From the NCBI GenBank assembly GCA_021828185.1, contig JAKASI010000004.1:1-64000 (forward strand): a stretch of DNA of 64,000 nt, read 5' to 3'. The position numbers were made by a program, and so were the translations under genes. The notes under the pieces were generated by a model. It was not told the DNA's origin. It searched no databases and was given only the letters and a program-made list of their open reading frames with translations. The stretch comes from an archaeon (GTDB lineage: Archaea; Thermoproteota; Nitrososphaeria; Nitrososphaerales; UBA183). Shown here piece by piece: positions 41,222-51,000 of this stretch; position 1 is the stretch's first letter; each line of letters starts with the position of its first letter.

Positions 41222-41650
41222 TCAGAACCAGGGGGCCTGCAACCGGCTTATCTGGGTAGAGACCTTGTCGACGTATTCGTTCATCCGTGCCAGCATCGTC
41301 CTCGAGGTGATGAAGCCGATGACCTGGTCCCCGTCCTTGACCAGCAGCCTTCTCACCCCCTTCTCCGACATGAGCTGGGCCACCGCGGACAGGGGCGCGC
41401 CGCCGTCTATGCTGAGCAGGTCTGAGGACATGATCTCCCCCATGGTGACCTTCTGCGGGTCCCACCCTTCGGCGACCACCTTCGAAAGGATGTCCCACTC
41501 GGTCACTATCCCCTGGGGCTGGCTGGAAGACCCTATCACCACGAATCCGCGCCTGGCGTTCTTCATCGCCTTCGCCCCCTCCAGGACTGTGCTGCCCGCC
41601 GAGATGATGAGGAACTGTTTCTCGATTATGTCCTTCGCGTAAAGAACCAT
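41222..41650 (-). CDS. Tandem CBS-domain protein
   Basis: 142 residues made of two CBS motifs (about 10-65 and 75-135), the usual regulatory module binding adenosine nucleotides. The pattern GSSSQPQGIVTEWDILSKVV and KDGDQVIGFITSRTML marks each repeat. No enzyme domain is attached; partner unknown. Probably co-transcribed with rnhA. Confidence 0.9.
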   Translation of the reverse strand: MVLYAKDIIEKQFLIISAGSTVLEGAKAMKNARRGFVVIGSSSQPQGIVTEWDILSKVVAEGWDPQKVTMGEIMSSDLLSIDGGAPLSAVAQLMSEKGVRRLLVKDGDQVIGFITSRTMLARMNEYVDKVSTQISRLQAPWF

Positions 41651-41749
41651 CTTGAAGGTGAGCCCGCCGGCGTCAATTAATCCTTTCTATATCGGCCCTC
41701 GAATCGCCGACGGATACGGAATTAAGCGCCCGCAGCGACGGAGAGGGGG

Positions 41750-43156
41750 TTGCCGCGGATACTCACTGCCGGGTTGCTTGTCTTCGTCGTCGCTCTGGTG
41801 GCCTTCGAGCTCAGCGTCAACGGGGTCTGGGCGACTGACCACCCGACCTCCTTCGTCCAGCTCGACTACGCCCTCTGGCACGACCACTCCTTCGCCCTGA
41901 CTTCGGCCACCAGGGTCCCTCCCTGGAGCGTCGATGACTTCGTCTACAGGGGGCAGAACTACTCTGCCCTCGCCCCCGGGACCGCCTTCCTCGCCCTCCC
42001 GTTCACCGGGCTGGGGTTCACCCTCGCGGGTGGGTACACCGCCTACGGGGACGTCCTGCTCCTTTCGGAGGCGTTCGTGGCGCTCACAGGCGCGCTGGCC
42101 GCCTACGTCCTCTACAGGCTGGCTTCGCTCTACTTCCGGCGGTCAACCTCGGTCTTCCTGGGGTTCGCGTTCGCCTTCTCCACCATCCTCTGGCCGTTCG
42201 CGACCTACTTCTTCCAAAGCGACCCGTCGGCCCTCTTCGTCCTCCTGACGGCCTACTTCGGAGTGAAGGCCGCGCGGGCTGAAGGGGGAGGCGCCGGCCT
42301 GGCGCTCCTGTCCGGGCTTTCGGGAGGCGTCGCCTTCACCCTGGACTCGGTGAACGGGGTCCTCCTCCCCATCCTGATGGCCTTCATCCTGCTTGGGAGG
42401 AGGAGGGGAGGGGGGATCAGGTCGGCCGGAGCCTACCTCCTCGGGTCTCTCCCTGGGTTCGCGGCTATTGGGTACTACAACTACTCGATATTCGGGAACC
42501 CGCTTGTGGGGACAGAGCAGAGCTATCTTCACGTGTCGTCGGTGCTGGGGTCCTTCACCACTTCCCCCATCTTCGGGCTGACCCTTGACACCGTGAGCCT
42601 CGCCCGGGGGCTACTGATCTTCGCCCCTGTGCTCCTGCTCGGGCTGATAGGGTACCTCGACGCGCTCCGGGACGGCAGCGTCAGGCTGGAGATGTTCCTG
42701 TATCTTGCAATCTTCCTCGGGATACTTGTCCCGTACTCGATGTGGTACGAGCCCGACGGCGGCCTGTCCTACGGCCCCCGGTTCATCGTCGCCGCGATCC
42801 CGTTCCTGCTGCTCCCGGCAGGGTACGTGGTCGACCAGGCGAGGGGGTGGAGGAGAGGTCTGATCTACGGGGTCTACCTGGCCGGCGTGGTGATGAACGG
42901 GATGGCGGCCGTGGTGAGCGCAATCCCGGCAATCCCCCAGGGGGCGAACGAGTTCGCCTTCTCGCCGTTCGCGTCGGTGGTGCTCCCGGCGTTCCTGAGA
43001 GGGGGGCTGGACACCACCTGGGGGTTCGGTTCACCCCATGCCGCGATCCTGGGTGCCCTTCTGATATTCGCCTTCGGGGTCGTAATCCCCGTCGCGACCG
43101 TGGAGCTGGTGCGACGCCGTGAGAATATGGGCGGTCTGGGACCAGGCCGTTCCTGA
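41750..43156 (+). CDS. Polytopic membrane protein, GT-C glycosyltransferase-like
   Basis: 468 residues with roughly ten TM helices. The first extracytoplasmic loop carries ATDHPTSFVQLDYALWHDHS and YRGQNYSALAPGTAFLALP, the layout of GT-C family (polyprenol-linked) glycosyltransferases where an early Asp-containing loop is catalytic. Assignment rests on topology and loop character. TTG 41750 start; AATTAAGC at 41721-41728 is a possible TATA about 26 nt upstream. Confidence 0.65.
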   Translation: MPRILTAGLLVFVVALVAFELSVNGVWATDHPTSFVQLDYALWHDHSFALTSATRVPPWSVDDFVYRGQNYSALAPGTAFLALPFTGLGFTLAGGYTAYGDVLLLSEAFVALTGALAAYVLYRLASLYFRRSTSVFLGFAFAFSTILWPFATYFFQSDPSALFVLLTAYFGVKAARAEGGGAGLALLSGLSGGVAFTLDSVNGVLLPILMAFILLGRRRGGGIRSAGAYLLGSLPGFAAIGYYNYSIFGNPLVGTEQSYLHVSSVLGSFTTSPIFGLTLDTVSLARGLLIFAPVLLLGLIGYLDALRDGSVRLEMFLYLAIFLGILVPYSMWYEPDGGLSYGPRFIVAAIPFLLLPAGYVVDQARGWRRGLIYGVYLAGVVMNGMAAVVSAIPAIPQGANEFAFSPFASVVLPAFLRGGLDTTWGFGSPHAAILGALLIFAFGVVIPVATVELVRRRENMGGLGPGRS

Positions 43157-43230
43157 CCTGACAAAATGAAAACGGAGCGGCCGTTGATAAAGACGAGCCG
43201 CCAGTCAGAATCTTAGGCTCTTGGGGAGCC

Positions 43231-43557
43231 CTACATTCCTTCGCTTTCGCTCTCGCTTGTGGAGGCCTGGCCTTCGGAGCCAGACATGCCCTCAGAACCG
43301 CCAACGACCGCGCCGGTGGCGAACCTGTTGGCTACCTGGGTCACCTTGACCTTGCCCTGCCAGCCCTGCTTGGCACCGGCCACAAAGATGACGAAACCGT
43401 CGATCTTTGCGATGCCGTCGCCGCGCCTGCTGATCTCGGAAATGGTAACGTCGTACTCCTTTCCGACCTCAACCGGCTTTGGCTTGAAGGACCTGAAGCC
43501 GCCGCTTCCGCCGCTGCTCCGCCCGTAGCCTCCTCGTCCGAAACTCGTCTTATTCAC
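43231..43557 (-). CDS. TRAM-domain RNA-binding protein
   Basis: 108 residues. An Arg/Gly/Ser-rich N-terminus (FGRGGYGRSSGGSGG) precedes a TRAM domain (about 30-95; VGKEYDVTISEISRRGDGIA, GFVIFVAGAKQG). Single TRAM proteins in archaea act as abundant RNA chaperones, a role established for methanogen homologues. The RGG-like N-terminus suggests extra RNA contacts. The TATA (CTTAATAA, 43612-43605) leaves a leader of about 25 nt. Confidence 0.93.
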   Translation of the reverse strand: MNKTSFGRGGYGRSSGGSGGFRSFKPKPVEVGKEYDVTISEISRRGDGIAKIDGFVIFVAGAKQGWQGKVKVTQVANRFATGAVVGGSEGMSGSEGQASTSESESEGM

Positions 43558-43733
43558 ATCCTAGCTGCGTTTCGTGCCGCTGAAAACTCGCCCTCTGTTT
43601 CGAGTTATTAAGTTTGACGAATGGCCAGACGAAAATTCCAGGGCTCCTCCGTGATTACAGGGCAGATTGGCGTCGGCCGTTCAATTGTGTTGGATTATGA
43701 GTACCGCCCCGATGATTACGATGGCTGGTCGGT

Positions 43734-44042
43734 TTGAGCAAGATACTCCTTCTCGCGGGAATCGCGGTCATGGTCGTTCTGATTCTGGCCGTCCCCGCAT
43801 CTCCACTGCACGGGGCCGCACAGACGGTAGTCAACGGGGGGACCGCGACACAGGCGGCCTCCTCGCCGTCCTTGGGTTCAGGGAGCCAAACCGTTCCGGC
43901 TCCTGCCTCGGGAGCGACAAGTGGCCAGGCGGGGCCCTCCTGTCCGGCGAGCCAGATGAACGGGAATTCGGGCCATCTCTACCGGCCCCTCGCAGTCTCC
44001 GGTAGCGTAGTTTACTGTGAAGCGGGCCAAGTTACACCTTAG
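43734..44042 (+). CDS. Small secreted protein, unknown
   Basis: 102 residues from TTG 43734: signal peptide (ILLLAGIAVMVVLILAVPA), then a low-complexity Ser/Gly/Ala/Thr region, and two Cys (SCPAS, YCEAG) near the C-terminus. No family recognised. A perfect hairpin lies 21 nt after the stop. Confidence 0.5.
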   Translation: MSKILLLAGIAVMVVLILAVPASPLHGAAQTVVNGGTATQAASSPSLGSGSQTVPAPASGATSGQAGPSCPASQMNGNSGHLYRPLAVSGSVVYCEAGQVTP

Positions 44043-44063
44043 GGTCGGCGTAAAACCAGGGGC

Positions 44064-44081
44064 GGAGGGCGTGTGCCCTCC
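44064..44081. terminator. Perfect 7-bp hairpin between convergent genes
   Basis: GGAGGGC (44064-44070), loop GTGT, GCCCTCC (44075-44081). It sits between two converging stop codons and could end transcription from both sides, though no long T-run follows. Confidence 0.45.
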
Positions 44082-44089
44082 CCATTGTG

Positions 44090-45448
44090 TTAAGGTGGAC
44101 TGACGAGGTCAGGTATGAGGTTCGCGACGTTGGGGGTGCCCCAGCCTGAGGCGCCGTCCCAACCGGGACCTGCGCTGAATCCGACCGAGGTCCCTATCAG
44201 TTGGTTGTTGCCGAATGTGATGTCGTGGAAGTCGTTGGCGTACTTCGCTGGGCTGCTCCCGATGGCATTGATGGCGGAATTCAGACTACCCAGAGGCCTA
44301 GCCGCAGCTTGTTCAGCCAGGGCCGCGATTGCAGCCCACTGCGGAGATCCTGCGCTTGTCCCGCCGACTATGAAGAAGACGGGGCCAGTCGCCCCGATGC
44401 AGGACGGGCATGCGCTCCAGGCCACGAGGACGCCTCCGTTGACGGCCGCGTTGTAGGACACGTCTGGTGTGCTCCTGCCGCTGAACAGCAGGCTGGGAGC
44501 TCCGCCGCCCGCCGCGTCATACTGCGGCTCGTTCCAGACTTCTTCACCTCCGTAGCCTGAAGGCGTGCAGCTGCTCCCGGTGGAAGGACACGATCCAGCC
44601 GCTAGACCGCCAGGATAGGGGAGACCCTGGGTACCACCGACAGAGGTCACCAGCGGGTCTGACGATGGGAACAGGGCGTTGGCTGTTGCATAGCCGTTGG
44701 TCGCGCCCGAGTCACCGGCTGACGCGAATACCGTCCACCCGAGCGATGCTGCCATCGCGTAGTTGTTCTCGGCCTGTATGACCTGGGCGTTGTTATTGTG
44801 TATGGCTGCTTCGGGGATGCCGAAGCTCTGCGACATTATCGCACCTGGGAACATGGGGATGATACTGCTTTCGGCTACGTTGATGTCGTTTCCGCTGGAC
44901 GACTGTGCCACATCAAGGACGATCTTGGCGCCCGGGGCCATGGCGTGGGCATACTCCACGTCGAGGCTGGTCTCGATACTCCATCCGAAGGGCCCGTGGG
45001 GGTTACCTCCGAAGTGTCCCTGGTTCGAGACGTAGGACGGCGTTGGGCAGCCGCCAGGTGGGCAAATGACGGTGAAGGATGGAGGTGCAGGTATCCCGAA
45101 GAACGAGTCGAAAAGCGCTAGGTCGTTCACTATGGTCGGGCTTCCATAGGCATCGACGATGACGATGGTTTCGCCGGCCCCTGTCAAAGTGCTTGGGAAA
45201 TCATACGCGCTTCGTATGAAAGCAGGGGAGTAGCAGACGAGGCCCGCCCCTGCACAATAGGTGAGCGGATTGAATGACGGAGAGTTCGTCCCAGCGACCG
45301 TCTGCGTGCTAGCGAGCTGGTAGATCTCCTGCGGGATGTAGTTGAAGTCTGAGTTGCCTGAATTGGACGATGCCGCCATAGCTGCCAGAGGGGATGCAAC
45401 TAGAATGAATGAAAAGGCAAGAGTAGCAAGAGTCGTGGTTTTCTTCAT
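44090..45448 (-). CDS. Secreted S53 (sedolisin-type) serine-carboxyl peptidase
   Basis: 452 residues. Signal peptide at the N-terminus (cleavage near AMA-ASS, about 26). Catalytic Glu/Asp in WSIETSLDVEYAHAMAP, the oxyanion Asp in ASAGDSGA and the nucleophile Ser in VGGTSAGSPQW. The large N-terminal propeptide of classic sedolisins is missing, so only a short pro-segment precedes the catalytic domain. Such peptidases act at acidic pH. Same family as the giant protein at 48022-51444. Confidence 0.92.
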   Translation of the reverse strand: MKKTTTLATLAFSFILVASPLAAMAASSNSGNSDFNYIPQEIYQLASTQTVAGTNSPSFNPLTYCAGAGLVCYSPAFIRSAYDFPSTLTGAGETIVIVDAYGSPTIVNDLALFDSFFGIPAPPSFTVICPPGGCPTPSYVSNQGHFGGNPHGPFGWSIETSLDVEYAHAMAPGAKIVLDVAQSSSGNDINVAESSIIPMFPGAIMSQSFGIPEAAIHNNNAQVIQAENNYAMAASLGWTVFASAGDSGATNGYATANALFPSSDPLVTSVGGTQGLPYPGGLAAGSCPSTGSSCTPSGYGGEEVWNEPQYDAAGGGAPSLLFSGRSTPDVSYNAAVNGGVLVAWSACPSCIGATGPVFFIVGGTSAGSPQWAAIAALAEQAAARPLGSLNSAINAIGSSPAKYANDFHDITFGNNQLIGTSVGFSAGPGWDGASGWGTPNVANLIPDLVSPP

Positions 45449-45508
45449 CGCCCGTTATGCGCTTTCTGCTTATTTAATAATATCCGAAGATACGGGACGC
45501 CGAAAGTG

Positions 45509-45517
45509 TTCATAAGC
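45509..45517 (+). promoter_or_regulatory. TATA-like element of the L38e gene
   Basis: TTCATAAGC is centred about 27 nt upstream of GTG 45540, matching leaderless expression. Confidence 0.4.
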
Positions 45518-45539
45518 CGGCCGCATTGGACCCTTCTCT

Positions 45540-45734
45540 GTGCCTAAGGAGATTAAAGACAAGGGGCAGTTCGACAAGCTGATGGAGTCCGCCTCCGAAA
45601 TCAGGGTATCTCGCCGCGGAGAGGACGCCAAGGTCAAGCTCAGGACGAAGGACGGGCTCTACACGTTCAAGACGACCTCGGCTGACGCTGACGTCCTGAT
45701 CAAGGGGACGAAGACCCCTGTCGTCGAGTTCTAG
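45540..45734 (+). CDS. rpl38e: Ribosomal protein L38e
   Basis: 64 residues from GTG 45540 beginning MPKEIKDKGQFDKLM, with the basic middle KVKLRTKDGLYTFKT. This aligns with L38e, a eukaryotic-type large-subunit protein found only in some Thermoproteota lineages, and is a useful taxonomic marker. Overlaps the convergent presenilin-like gene by 4 nt. Confidence 0.88.
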   Translation: MPKEIKDKGQFDKLMESASEIRVSRRGEDAKVKLRTKDGLYTFKTTSADADVLIKGTKTPVVEF

Positions 45735-46615
45735 ACCAGATACCGCACTATCACGAGGACCCCAAGGAGCATCGGTATCGGGAGCCCCGGGAGGAGCCTG
45801 CGCCTCGACAGAAGATACAGCGTGATCACCATCCCCACGTCGATGGCGAGTATCGTCAAAAGCGCAGGGAGTATCCCGAAGGTCCCGTAGAACTGGGCGA
45901 ACGCCAGCGAGGGGAGGAGAGAGTAGAAGACGATGTCTCCGAGGCCGAGGGTGAACTCGCCTGCCTTGATGGACATCCCGACGAGGGCTATTCCGGGGTT
46001 CGTTCCGATCAGTGACTTCAGGGGCCCCTTGAAGACCGCATAGATGTCGTAGATTGCGAACGCTATCGGAAGGGCGAGCGCGGTCCAAAAGCCGAGGGTC
46101 TCTGCGAAGAAGCTCCCGACCTCCGCTCCGACGAAGGCAAGGATCGCCGTGCCGATCCAGACCCTGTTCTTCACGAAGATGATGTACGCAAGCACAAGCA
46201 CGATGGCGGACGGGACCCCGAACGCGAACGGGAGCTCCATGCTAGCTGGGAGGAAGTTGACCGCGAAGGCGTCGGCGGTGATCAGGGTCAGGACGAACGA
46301 AGAGAACGCCACGGACCCGAATATCACCACCTTGAAGGAGAGGACCATCTTCCGCCTCAGGAGCCAGACCAGGGCCACGGTAAGGACAAACGCGAACGCG
46401 ACGAGGAAGATGGCGTTGAATATCGACCCCACTGGGCTCGTCCCTGCCGGTGCGTAGCTTGGACCGGTGGAGCTCACCACAGCCGTGTAGGTGGGGTAGT
46501 TCAGGTACGTGATGCCGAGGGCAGCCGCCTGTATCATGACGACGACGAGGGAAGCTACCATCAGATTAAGCGGGGTGACCCGCTTTTTCTCGACTGGAGG
46601 GGCCTGGTCGCTCAA
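45731..46615 (-). CDS. Presenilin/signal-peptide-peptidase-like intramembrane aspartyl protease
   Basis: 294 residues with about nine TM helices. Catalytic aspartates are in AIYDIYA (YD, about 189-190) and LGLGDIVF (GxGD, about 224-227); the PAL-like motif is GLPIP (about 277-281). Family A22 enzymes cleave membrane-spanning substrates. TTG 46615 is preferred over the longer frame from 46723 because CTAAATAC at 46646-46639 is a TATA about 27 nt upstream and the extra residues look non-native. It follows the beta-CASP gene in the same direction. Confidence 0.9.
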   Translation of the reverse strand: MSDQAPPVEKKRVTPLNLMVASLVVVMIQAAALGITYLNYPTYTAVVSSTGPSYAPAGTSPVGSIFNAIFLVAFAFVLTVALVWLLRRKMVLSFKVVIFGSVAFSSFVLTLITADAFAVNFLPASMELPFAFGVPSAIVLVLAYIIFVKNRVWIGTAILAFVGAEVGSFFAETLGFWTALALPIAFAIYDIYAVFKGPLKSLIGTNPGIALVGMSIKAGEFTLGLGDIVFYSLLPSLAFAQFYGTFGILPALLTILAIDVGMVITLYLLSRRRLLPGLPIPMLLGVLVIVRYLV

Positions 46616-46643
46616 CTTCGTCCTGGGTATGCGTACTCGGTAT

Positions 46644-47900
46644 TTAGACGGTGAATTCCTGTCCTGGCATAGCAGCCGTCGCCTCAGCTCCGAAGCCATC
46701 GTGCAGCTCCTTCGCAAGAGCAAGGCACGACTCTTCCTCGCCGTGCACGGTGAGGAACTTCGGGCTCCCGCCGACCCCTTTCAGGTCGCTCAGGAGCTCA
46801 GACCTGCCGCTATGGGACGAGAAATCGAAGCGCTTCACCTCTGCCTTCACCTTGGTCGGCTTCCCCCTGTAGATTGTCAGCCCCTTGTCGATTAAGGTCC
46901 TCCCCGGCGTGCCTGGGACCTGGAAGCTGACTATCGCTACTCCGTTCTTCTCGTTCATCGACAGGTGCTCGTTGTAGAAGATCGAAGAGCCTCCGACGAG
47001 CATCCCCGCCGGTGATACGATCACTCCAGGCTTCTTCACCAGCCTCCTCCTCTGGGTCCAGCTCGTGACCTCCTCCACGGTCTCGAGGGTCCTCCGGAGA
47101 GCCGTGGGGTCTCGCAGGTACTCCTGGTACCGGAGGAGTATCCCGTTCACCTTGAGCGCCATGCCGTCCATCGCTATCGGGTGCCTGAACCCGTTCTTCA
47201 CCAGGGTCATGGCGATCTCCTGGGCCCTCCCCACTGAGAACGCCGGGACCAGCAGGATCCCTCCCCTTTCCACGACCGCACTGGCGAACTCCACCAGCTC
47301 GTCTTCCGCCTTCTTCCTCCCCGGGTGGTCTGCGGTCGCATAGGTCGACTCCGTGATCACCATGTCCGCCTCGCCGAGGTTCTTCCACGACCCCTGCAGG
47401 AGGTTCGTCTCACTGCCGTTGATGTCCCCGGTGTAGAGGAGGCGCTTGTTCCCCGCCTCCACCGCCACGACCGCGGACCCCGGTATGTGCCCGGCGTCAT
47501 AGAACTGTATGGTGAAGTCCCCTATGTTGAACGGCTCCAAGTATCCATGGTTGACGGTGTTGGAGTTCATCGCCATCAGGTCGAGGAACTCGAAGGGGAG
47601 GTACTGCCCGGAGATCTTGATGAAGTCCTGTATGAGGAGGTTGGAAAGCTCCGACGTCACCGGGGTCGCGTGCAGCTTCATGCTTCCGCTGAGGAAGTGC
47701 AGCGGAGCCGCCCCCGAGTGGTCGAGGTGAGCATGGCTGAGCACTATCCCCTTGATGTCCTTCGGGGGGACGTGCATCGGGAACCCTGGGACCTTCGTGG
47801 TCATCGCCCCGTAGTCGAGCAGGATCTTGCTGTCCTTATGTGAGACGAGAAACGCGGAGCGGCCGACCTGCCTGGCAGCTCCAAGCACCTTAACTTCCAA
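46644..47900 (-). CDS. Beta-CASP ribonuclease, aCPSF2-like
   Basis: 418 residues: metallo-beta-lactamase domain with SHAHLDHSGA (about 55-64), DAGHIPGS and TGDINGSET, beta-CASP domain, then C-terminal motifs SSHSGRSE and TVHGEEESC. No N-terminal KH domains, so it matches archaeal CPSF2-type RNases implicated in RNA processing and decay. ATG 47900. Confidence 0.93.
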   Translation of the reverse strand: MEVKVLGAARQVGRSAFLVSHKDSKILLDYGAMTTKVPGFPMHVPPKDIKGIVLSHAHLDHSGAAPLHFLSGSMKLHATPVTSELSNLLIQDFIKISGQYLPFEFLDLMAMNSNTVNHGYLEPFNIGDFTIQFYDAGHIPGSAVVAVEAGNKRLLYTGDINGSETNLLQGSWKNLGEADMVITESTYATADHPGRKKAEDELVEFASAVVERGGILLVPAFSVGRAQEIAMTLVKNGFRHPIAMDGMALKVNGILLRYQEYLRDPTALRRTLETVEEVTSWTQRRRLVKKPGVIVSPAGMLVGGSSIFYNEHLSMNEKNGVAIVSFQVPGTPGRTLIDKGLTIYRGKPTKVKAEVKRFDFSSHSGRSELLSDLKGVGGSPKFLTVHGEEESCLALAKELHDGFGAEATAAMPGQEFTV

Positions 47901-48021
47901 CGAATCGTAAACTCTTGAAACTTGCGCCTTTTTCCGTGTAGTTAAGCCTTTCCGAGATGAAACGCAAAATCACCACGCCCACCACATGCTCTTATACTCC
48001 CGCGGGATGCTATCGGCATCT

Positions 48022-51000
48022 TTGAAATCGACGAGGCCAGCCTCGCGTGTCGTTGCGCTCCTCGCCGTCACCCTTCTCGCCTTCCAGGCGGTGCCGGCCT
48101 TTGCCCTGCTGGCGTCTGCACCTCAGCAAGTTCAGCCCACCACTTCCTCCGGCGCCAGGGCGGCCACGTTCACTCCAGATTACCTAATCCTGGGGCAGCT
48201 GAGGGGGACGACGGTCGACCAGTCCTCGCGGCCCAGGTCTGCAATGCTCCCCCAGAACTTCCAGTATGCCGCGACCTACTACGGTGCCAGGGCGCTGCAG
48301 AGCGCCTACGGGGCAGACTCTCTCATCTCGTCCGGCTACGGCGGGAGAGGAGAGACGATAGCCATCATCGACGCCTACGGGGACCCGACCATCTACCAGG
48401 ACCTGGCGACCTTCGACAGGGAGTTCGGCCTCCCCAACTTGAACCTCACGGTCATCCCGGTGGGGCCCTATGAGCCGAGCCTGGGGATAGCTTCCGGGTG
48501 GGATTCGGAGACCGCCCTGGACGTGGAGGCTGCCCACGCCATGGCCCCCTACGCCCACGTCAACCTCATCATCGGGGCGAACGCCAGCAATGCTCTCTTC
48601 GAGGCGATCAAGCTCGTGGTGACGCACAGGCTGGGGAACGTTGTCAGTATGAGCTGGGGGATAGGGGAGAACTCCTTCGGGGAGTCCGGGTGGTCTGCGT
48701 CGGGATTCCTGAACTATCCCTACGTCGAGTACTGGCTCCAGCGTGGCGCCGAGGAAGGGATCACTTTCTTCTCATCTTCGGGAGACTATGGGGCTTTCGA
48801 CGGCACAACCGAAGTCACGGCTCCGTATCCCGCAGACTCTCCATTCGTGACCGCGGTCGGGGGGACGACGCTCTTCCTGACCCCCCATATCGAGGTCTCT
48901 TCCTACTTCAACTCCACAGCCACCTATCAGGGGGAAGAGGCGTGGAGCGTCTCCCCCCAGTACGTCGGCCCACAGGGCGTGAGCTCGGGGGGTGGGTACA
49001 GCGCCATCTTCCCGCAGCCGTACTACCAGGCCGGGGTCGCTTCATCGAAGATGAGGTCCGCGCCTGACGTCGCAGCCGATGCCAACCCATACACCGGGTT
49101 CATCGTCGTGATAGGCGGATCCAGCTTCGTAATCGGAGGGACCAGCCTCTCGTCCCCGCTCTGGGCCGGGATGGCGGCCGACATGGACCAGTTTGTCGGG
49201 AGGAGCCTGGGGAACCTGAACCCGTACCTCTACGCCATCTATGGTAACAAGGCCGAATACAACAGGGACTTCCACCAGGTGACCTACGGTTTCAATGGGG
49301 CGTACCAGGCAGGCCCCGGATACAACCTCGTGACCGGAATGGGGTCTCCGAACCTCCCGAACCTGGCGGCTGACATCAGGGCGCAGGTCCAGGGGCTCAA
49401 CGTCAAGGTGAGCACGAGCGCGGGTCCCAGTTCGGCGGCACCCACGCAGTATGTCCCGGGCGAAAGCTTCAACATCTCGGCGACCGTCACCGGCCCGTCT
49501 GGCGCCAGCGTCGCTTCGGGGACCTTCACAGCTGACATAGAAGGCCCCAGCGGGGTGATTGCGACCGTCCCGCTCTCGTTCACAGGCTCCTGGACCGGGA
49601 CCCACAGGATCTCGGCCAGCGACCCTCCGGGGCAGTGGACGATAACGGTCTCGGGGTCTTCGGGGTCCCTCTCCGGGCACGGGATGGCCGAGGTCACCGT
49701 AGGGGACAGCATCGGGATCCTCGGGCCCCTCCCCTACCCGTTCGGAACGGCAGTGACGCCCGGGGTCTCGTTCGACATTCAGACCAGCGCGGGCACCGCA
49801 GGCGGAGCGCCGATCAACAACGCCACCCTCACTGCGCAGCTGATCTACGGAGGGACGACCGTGACCTCGGTCCCGCTCACCCCGCTCGGAGTCGGGGCGT
49901 ACGCAGCGTCGGTGACCCTTGCCCCCAGCCAGCCCCAGGGGACCTACACGGTGCTGGTCAGCGGGCCGTCGTTCGCGCCTGCCACCATGTACCTCTACGT
50001 CGGCGAGCAGGTCACAGGGGTGATGATAACCCCCAACGACGAAGCGATACCTTCGGCTTCCCCAGGCCAGCTGACGACCCTGCTGGCGGAGACCGAGCTT
50101 GCGTCGGGGAACGGAATATTCACCTCCAACGTGACAGCGAGCATCTACTCGCTCTCCGGGACTCTCATGGCATCGGTGAAGCTGGCCCCGGCGCCGAACA
50201 CGGTCCAGTTCGGGGTCTTCAACTTCTTCAAGTTCCAGCAGGCGAACTTCACCATCCCGGACAACCTGACGCAGGGGTTCTACAGGCTCGAGTTCCTCTC
50301 CTCATACAAGTCCTACAACAGCACAACCGCCCCCATCCTCGGCAACTACACGACAGGGTTCTACGTCGGAGGGCCCAACCTCTCGTACACCGTGGCCAAC
50401 GACCCGGTAAGCGTCTACGCCGGTCAGGACGTCAGCACCGTGGCCAAGATCACCGACTCGACCCGGGCGCCAGTGACTTCCGGTGTCTTCCTGGCGACGT
50501 TCATCCCCTCGGGGTATGTATACGAGGCCTATTCCGCTGACAGCACCGGGCTCACTTCGGTCCCCATGGTCTACGTCTCCTCCCTCGGAGGGTGGTACGC
50601 GCAGTACCAGATCCCGTCCCCTCTCACCTCGGCCAACGCCTTCACCGGGAACACGGCGTCCCTGCAGTCGGGACCCTGGACCATCTTCATCAGCGGCGAG
50701 TCGGAGTCGGCGTCCAACGTCGTCCCGGCCAGCTCCTACGTCAACGTCCTCCCATACATCTACTACAACGAGACCCTCCTGGACCAGACCAGCGTGAAGA
50801 GCGCGCCGCTCGTGACCGTGAACGGGGACGGCTACTCCCTTTCCGGAGTCGGCGCGACAGCTCTATCGATAGACGGGCTCGACATCACCCTCAGCGGCGT
50901 GTCCATCGGGAGCCTGGTCATCACGAACTCGAAGGTCACCCTGGACAACTCGCAGATCGGGACGCTCAGAGTGTCGAACTCCACCTTCACAACGGCGCAG